From the NCBI GenBank assembly GCA_045647745.1, contig JAZRMQ010000047.1:11905-75904 (forward strand): a DNA stretch of 64,000 nucleotides. The letters run 5' to 3'. The stretch comes from HGM04593 sp045647745 (GTDB lineage: Bacteria; Bacteroidota; Bacteroidia; Bacteroidales; Bacteroidaceae). Shown here piece after piece: positions 60,362 through 64,000 of this stretch. Below the pieces are notes generated by a model. It made no database searches. It worked only from the letters and a program-made list of their open reading frames with translations, and was not told the DNA's origin. Position 1 is the stretch's first letter; each line of letters opens with the position of its first letter. The position numbers were made by a program, and so were the translations under genes.

Positions 60362-61555
60362 ATGGGAAAAGTTTTGCTTATCGGAGCAGGCGGTGTGGGC
60401 ACCGTGGCTGCTTTTAAGGTTGCTCAGAACAGTGATGTTTTCACCGACATTATGATTGCCAGCCGCACAAAGGCAAAGTGTGATGCTATTGTAAAAGCAA
60501 TCGGTAATCCAAATATAAAGACCGCTGCGGTTGATGCCGACAGTGTAGAGGAGTTGGTTGCTCTGTTCAATGATTTTAAACCCGAAATTGTTATTAACGT
60601 AGCTCTGCCTTATCAGGACCTCACAATTATGGAGGCTTGCTTGCAGTGTGGAGTCAACTATCTTGATACAGCTAATTACGAGCCAAAAGATGAGGCTCAC
60701 TTTGAGTATAGCTGGCAGTGGGCTTACCACGAGCGTTTTAAGGAGGCCGGTTTGACAGCTATCCTTGGTTGTGGCTTTGACCCGGGTGTGAGCGGTGTCT
60801 ACACAGCGTATGCCGCAAAGCACTATTTCGACGAAATTCACTATCTTGATATTGTGGATTGCAATGCCGGTAACCACCACAAGGCTTTTGCAACAAACTT
60901 TAACCCCGAGATTAATATCCGCGAGATTACACAGAATGGCCGTTACTATGAGAATGGCCAGTGGATTGAGACCGGTCCGCTCGAAATTCATCAGCCAATC
61001 ACCTATCCTAACGTTGGTCCACGCGAGTCTTACCTTCTCTTCCACGAGGAGTTGGAGTCTTTGACAAAGAACTTCCCGACAATCAAGCGTGCACGTTTCT
61101 GGATGACATTCGGTCAGGAGTATCTGACCCACCTTCGCGTTATTCAGAACATTGGTATGGCGCGTATCGACGAGATTGACTACAATGGCCAAAAGATTGT
61201 GCCTTTGCAGTTCTTGAAGGCTGTGCTTCCTAATCCACAGGATTTGGGCGAGAACTACGAGGGTGAGACCTCAATCGGTTGCCGCATTCGTGGTATAAAG
61301 GATGGCAAGGAGCGCACATATTATGTCTACAACAACTGCAGCCACCAAGAGGCTTACAAAGAGACCGGTATGCAGGGTGTTAGCTACACAACAGGTGTTC
61401 CTGCAATGATTGGTGCTATGATGTTCCTCAAAGGCATTTGGCGCAAGCCGGGCGTTTGGAACGTCGAGCAGTTTGACCCGGACCCATTTATGGAGCAGTT
61501 GAACAAGCAGGGCTTGCCTTGGCACGAGGAGTTTGATAAGGATTTGGAGTTATAA
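60362..61555 (+). CDS. Carboxynorspermidine/carboxyspermidine dehydrogenase (saccharopine dehydrogenase family)
   Basis: A protein of 397 residues. The N-terminal Rossmann fold has MGKVLLIGAGGVGTVAAFK, followed by IMIASRTKAKCDAI. VNYLDTANYEPKDEAHF and ILGCGFDPGVSGVYTAYAA are typical of the CANSDH/CASDH branch rather than true lysine biosynthesis. It reductively condenses aspartate semialdehyde with diaminopropane or putrescine, the first step of the alternative spermidine route used by gut Bacteroidales. The partner decarboxylase is not in the window. Confidence 0.9.
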   Translation: MGKVLLIGAGGVGTVAAFKVAQNSDVFTDIMIASRTKAKCDAIVKAIGNPNIKTAAVDADSVEELVALFNDFKPEIVINVALPYQDLTIMEACLQCGVNYLDTANYEPKDEAHFEYSWQWAYHERFKEAGLTAILGCGFDPGVSGVYTAYAAKHYFDEIHYLDIVDCNAGNHHKAFATNFNPEINIREITQNGRYYENGQWIETGPLEIHQPITYPNVGPRESYLLFHEELESLTKNFPTIKRARFWMTFGQEYLTHLRVIQNIGMARIDEIDYNGQKIVPLQFLKAVLPNPQDLGENYEGETSIGCRIRGIKDGKERTYYVYNNCSHQEAYKETGMQGVSYTTGVPAMIGAMMFLKGIWRKPGVWNVEQFDPDPFMEQLNKQGLPWHEEFDKDLEL

Positions 61556-61573
61556 TACAAACAAAAGAGTGTG

Positions 61574-61592
61574 GGGCGGGCAATGCCCGCCC
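61574..61592 (+). other. GC-rich hairpin between the dehydrogenase and recA
   Basis: A 7-bp GC stem (GGGCGGG/CCCGCCC) with a 5-base loop and no T-run. It could be a weak terminator or pause site in front of recA. Confidence 0.45.
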
Positions 61593-61610
61593 TATTAAAA
61601 CAATAAAAAT

Positions 61611-62648
61611 ATGGCAAAGAAAGAAGAACTTGACAACATCGCCGGCAATGAGAAATTGCGTGCTTTGCAGGCTGCGATGGATAAGATAGAAAAAAACTTC
61701 GGCAAGGGTTCTATTATGAAGCTTGGCGATGATAATTTTGAGGATGTAGATGTTATCCCAACCGGCTCTGTGGGCTTGAATGCAGCGCTTGGCGTGGGTG
61801 GCTTTCCTCGCGGACGTATAATCGAGATTTATGGCCCCGAGTCATCGGGTAAGACAACACTCGCTATCCACGCAATAGCCGAGGCGCAGAAGATGGGTGG
61901 CATTGCTGCCATTATTGACGCCGAGCACGCTTTTGACCGTTTCTATGCGCAAAAGTTAGGTGTGGATATTGACAATCTTTTGATTTCTCAACCCGATTGT
62001 GGTGAGCAAGCGCTCGAAATTGCCGAGCAGCTTATCCGTTCATCGGCAATTGATATAATTGTTATCGACTCAGTTGCTGCACTCACACCAAAGGCTGAAA
62101 TTGAGGGCGAGATGGGCGATAATAAGGTAGGTCTTCAGGCTCGTTTGATGTCTCAGGCTTTGCGTAAGCTCACATCAGCAATCAGCAAGACAAAGACAAC
62201 CTGTATTTTCATTAACCAGTTGCGTGAGAAGATTGGTGTAATGTTCGGTAATCCCGAGACAACAACCGGTGGTAACGCGCTGAAATTCTACTCATCGGTT
62301 CGTCTCGATATTCGTCGTGTGAGCCAGATAAAAGATGGCGAGGATGCTATCGGTAACTCGGTGCGTGTGAAGGTTGTGAAAAACAAGGTTGCTCCTCCTT
62401 TCCGCAAGGCTGAGTTTGATATTATGTTCGGCGAGGGAATTTCGCGCACAGGCGAGATTGTAGACCTTGGCGTTCAGTATGGCATCATCAAGAAGAGTGG
62501 TTCATTCTTCAGCTACAACGATACCAAGCTTGCACAGGGTCGTGACCGCACAAAGGCGCTCATTGCCGATAATCCCGAGCTTGCCGAGGAGCTTGAGGCA
62601 AAAATTGCCGAGGCCATCAAGGGTAACATTGAGGCTGTTGCCGAGTAA
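61611..62648 (+). CDS. recA: Recombinase RecA
   Basis: A protein of 345 residues, the normal RecA size. Walker A is GPESSGKTTLA, Walker B IIVIDSVAAL, and the DNA-binding loops include GEMGDNKVGLQARLMSQALR and NQLREKIGVMFGNPETTTGG. The C-terminus is acidic (IAEAIKGNIEAVAE). It forms filaments on single-stranded DNA for strand exchange and triggers SOS-type cleavage. No LexA-like box was identified upstream; the 55-base gap contains only the GC hairpin. Confidence 0.98.
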   Translation: MAKKEELDNIAGNEKLRALQAAMDKIEKNFGKGSIMKLGDDNFEDVDVIPTGSVGLNAALGVGGFPRGRIIEIYGPESSGKTTLAIHAIAEAQKMGGIAAIIDAEHAFDRFYAQKLGVDIDNLLISQPDCGEQALEIAEQLIRSSAIDIIVIDSVAALTPKAEIEGEMGDNKVGLQARLMSQALRKLTSAISKTKTTCIFINQLREKIGVMFGNPETTTGGNALKFYSSVRLDIRRVSQIKDGEDAIGNSVRVKVVKNKVAPPFRKAEFDIMFGEGISRTGEIVDLGVQYGIIKKSGSFFSYNDTKLAQGRDRTKALIADNPELAEELEAKIAEAIKGNIEAVAE

Positions 62649-62677
62649 ACGTGGAACTATAATAAATTTTATATACT

Positions 62678-63865
62678 ATGAAGAAAAATCTTTTATTGGC
62701 TGCGCTTGCATTCGTAGGCTTTGGCGCAGTGGCACAGGAGAACGCTCCTGAATTTACTGTTGTGAAGGAGAACCCTATCACAAGTATCAAGAACCAAAAT
62801 CAGGCCGGTACCTGCTGGTGCTATTCATCATTGGCATTCATTGAGTCGGAGCTTTTGCGTATGGGCAAGGGTGAGTATGACCTCTCTGAAATGTATATTG
62901 TTCACAACACCTATCTCGACCGTGCAGACAAGGCTGTTCGTACACACGGCGATATCTCTTTCTCGCAGGGTGGTTCGTTCTACGATGTAATCTATGGTAT
63001 GGAGGCTTTTGGTCTTGTTCCCGAGGCTGAGATGCGTCCCGGTGTTATGTATGGCAAGGAGCTGAGCAACCACAACGAGCTTTCAGCTGTTAGTGACGCA
63101 GTTGTTGCAGCTATTGCAAAGGGTAAGCACCGCAGCTTGCAGGTGAGCCCCGAAGGCCAGCCACTTTGGAAGAAGGCTATTGAGGCTGTTCACGATATTT
63201 ACCTTGGTGAGCGTCCCGAGAAATTTACTTACAATGGCAAAGAGTATACTCCTGCATCATTCTACAAATCTCTTGGTTTGAACGCCGAGGATTATATCTC
63301 TTTGACATCTTACACTCACCATCCTTTCTACAAGCCTTTCGTTCTTGAAATTCAGGATAACTGGCGTTGGGCACAGTCATACAACCTCCCTATCGATGAG
63401 TTTATGCAGGTGTTTGACAATGCTATTATGGAGGGTTACACCATTGCTTGGGGTAGCGACGTGAGCGAGAAGGGCTTTACACGTGATGGCAAGGCTGTTA
63501 TGCCTGATGAGGCAAAAGGTGCCGACCTTCAGGGTTCAGATATGGCAAGATGGCTCAATTTGAGCGAGGAGGAGAGAAAGAATACTCCAAAGCCTTCTAG
63601 CGAAAAATGGTGTACTCAGGAGGAGCGTCAGATTGCTTATGATAACTGGGAGACAACCGACGACCACGGTATGCAGATTTATGGTATTGCAAAGGATAAA
63701 GATGGCGTAGAGTACTATATGGTTAAGAACTCTTGGGGCGAGGCTGGTGCCTACAAAGGTATCTGGTATGCATCTAAGGCTTTTGCACGCTATAAGACAA
63801 TGAATATCGTTGTTCACAAAAACGCTATTCCAAAGGAGATTCGCAAGAAGTTGGGTATCAAGTAA
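62678..63865 (+). CDS. Secreted C1 family cysteine peptidase (PepC/bleomycin-hydrolase type)
   Basis: A protein of 395 residues with a signal peptide (NLLLAALAFVGFGAVAQ), so it works outside the cytoplasm, unlike cytosolic PepC of lactic bacteria. The catalytic set is present: the Gln and Cys in NQNQAGTCWCYSSLAFIESE, the His in TDDHGMQIYGIA and the Asn in VKNSWGEAGAYKG. The Asn-Ser-Trp-Gly block and YYMVKNSWG strand are typical of clan CA. It should act as an aminopeptidase on peptides. It lies 29 bases after recA but is functionally unrelated. Confidence 0.92.
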   Translation: MKKNLLLAALAFVGFGAVAQENAPEFTVVKENPITSIKNQNQAGTCWCYSSLAFIESELLRMGKGEYDLSEMYIVHNTYLDRADKAVRTHGDISFSQGGSFYDVIYGMEAFGLVPEAEMRPGVMYGKELSNHNELSAVSDAVVAAIAKGKHRSLQVSPEGQPLWKKAIEAVHDIYLGERPEKFTYNGKEYTPASFYKSLGLNAEDYISLTSYTHHPFYKPFVLEIQDNWRWAQSYNLPIDEFMQVFDNAIMEGYTIAWGSDVSEKGFTRDGKAVMPDEAKGADLQGSDMARWLNLSEEERKNTPKPSSEKWCTQEERQIAYDNWETTDDHGMQIYGIAKDKDGVEYYMVKNSWGEAGAYKGIWYASKAFARYKTMNIVVHKNAIPKEIRKKLGIK

Positions 63866-63870
63866 ACGGA

Positions 63871-63984
63871 AATGACTAAAAAGCCAATTTCTGCGTTACG
63901 CTTGCCTTTAAAATCCTCATTTACGCTTAGTAAACTGCGGTTTTAAAGTCTTCGCAAGCCTTGAAATTCATCTTTTTATTCATT
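63871..63984. repeat. 114-bp imperfect palindromic intergenic element
   Basis: Both arms share, in inverted order, AATGA-TAAAAAG, AATTTC, GCTTGC, CTTTAAAA and TTTAC, around a GCTTA centre. The whole segment can fold into one long hairpin with small internal loops. It begins 5 bases after the C1 peptidase stop and holds no reading frame. It looks like a REP/MITE-class intergenic repeat or a very long terminator; the family is not known to me with certainty. Confidence 0.75.
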
Positions 63985-64000
63985 CCCTAACATAATGTTA

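Noticed and set aside
60290..61192. 300-codon minus-strand frame inside the polyamine dehydrogenase gene
   Set aside because: Antisense to a well-conserved enzyme; no signal or domain.

Overview
The window is a chromosomal segment of a member of the order Bacteroidales (Bacteroidota). The grounds are a SusC/SusD pair, several outer-membrane TonB-dependent receptors, C-terminal tails like type IX secretion (T9SS) sorting domains, families largely confined to the phylum (DUF3822, DUF4250, DUF4843, DUF5683), and many promoters matching the Bacteroidota pattern TTTG-N19-21-TAnnTTTG instead of -35/-10 boxes. Shine-Dalgarno sequences are mostly absent, as expected for the phylum. The family cannot be fixed from sequence alone. 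I see no prophage, transposase, integron or CRISPR array.

Layout. 0-9 kb: end of a GNAT acetyltransferase, a divergent sigma-like factor, an orphan small gene, a large outer-membrane barrel protein, a DUF456 membrane protein, a HAD phosphatase, cardiolipin synthase, and an M23 peptidase coupled to a MerR-like regulator. 9-16 kb: alaS, a RecD-like helicase, and a three-gene unit (membrane-anchored unknown, DUF3822, rsmD). 16-22 kb: a tight five-gene operon parA-parB-DUF5683-mltD-rel linking chromosome segregation, wall turnover and (p)ppGpp. 22-30 kb: a secreted GH84 hexosaminidase divergent from surE-lpxB, then rsfS-ftsH-cdsA, which runs tail to tail into lpxB. 30.4 kb: tRNA-Gln(CTG).

30.7-54.6 kb is a cell-surface region. 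It holds a thioredoxin lipoprotein with a Cys-rich 9-residue tandem repeat, a TlpA-like thioredoxin, a repeat-containing secreted protein of unknown role, a SusC-SusD-DUF4843-PKD-like nutrient-uptake locus, an L-serine deaminase/DPP-IV-like peptidase operon, and a second uptake-like operon. That last operon has two roughly 1000-residue paralogous Asp-box propeller proteins with T9SS-like tails followed by a TonB-dependent receptor. Neither uptake locus carries a glycoside hydrolase. With the peptidases and serine deaminase nearby, a protein, peptide or cofactor substrate is at least as likely as a glycan. This is the most likely home of something undescribed.

54.6-64 kb returns mostly to housekeeping: an RmlD-like SDR with an apparently leaderless promoter, DUF4250, a small lipoprotein, dnaK, a pair of paralogous lipoproteins (one fused to a beta-barrel), a carboxynorspermidine/carboxyspermidine dehydrogenase, recA, and a secreted C1 (PepC/bleomycin-hydrolase type) peptidase. 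The window ends in a 114-bp imperfect palindrome that looks like a mobile or repeated intergenic element.

Nearly every convergent gene pair shares a perfect or near-perfect bidirectional hairpin terminator. Several start codons were moved downstream because the recognisable promoter lies inside the longest open frame.
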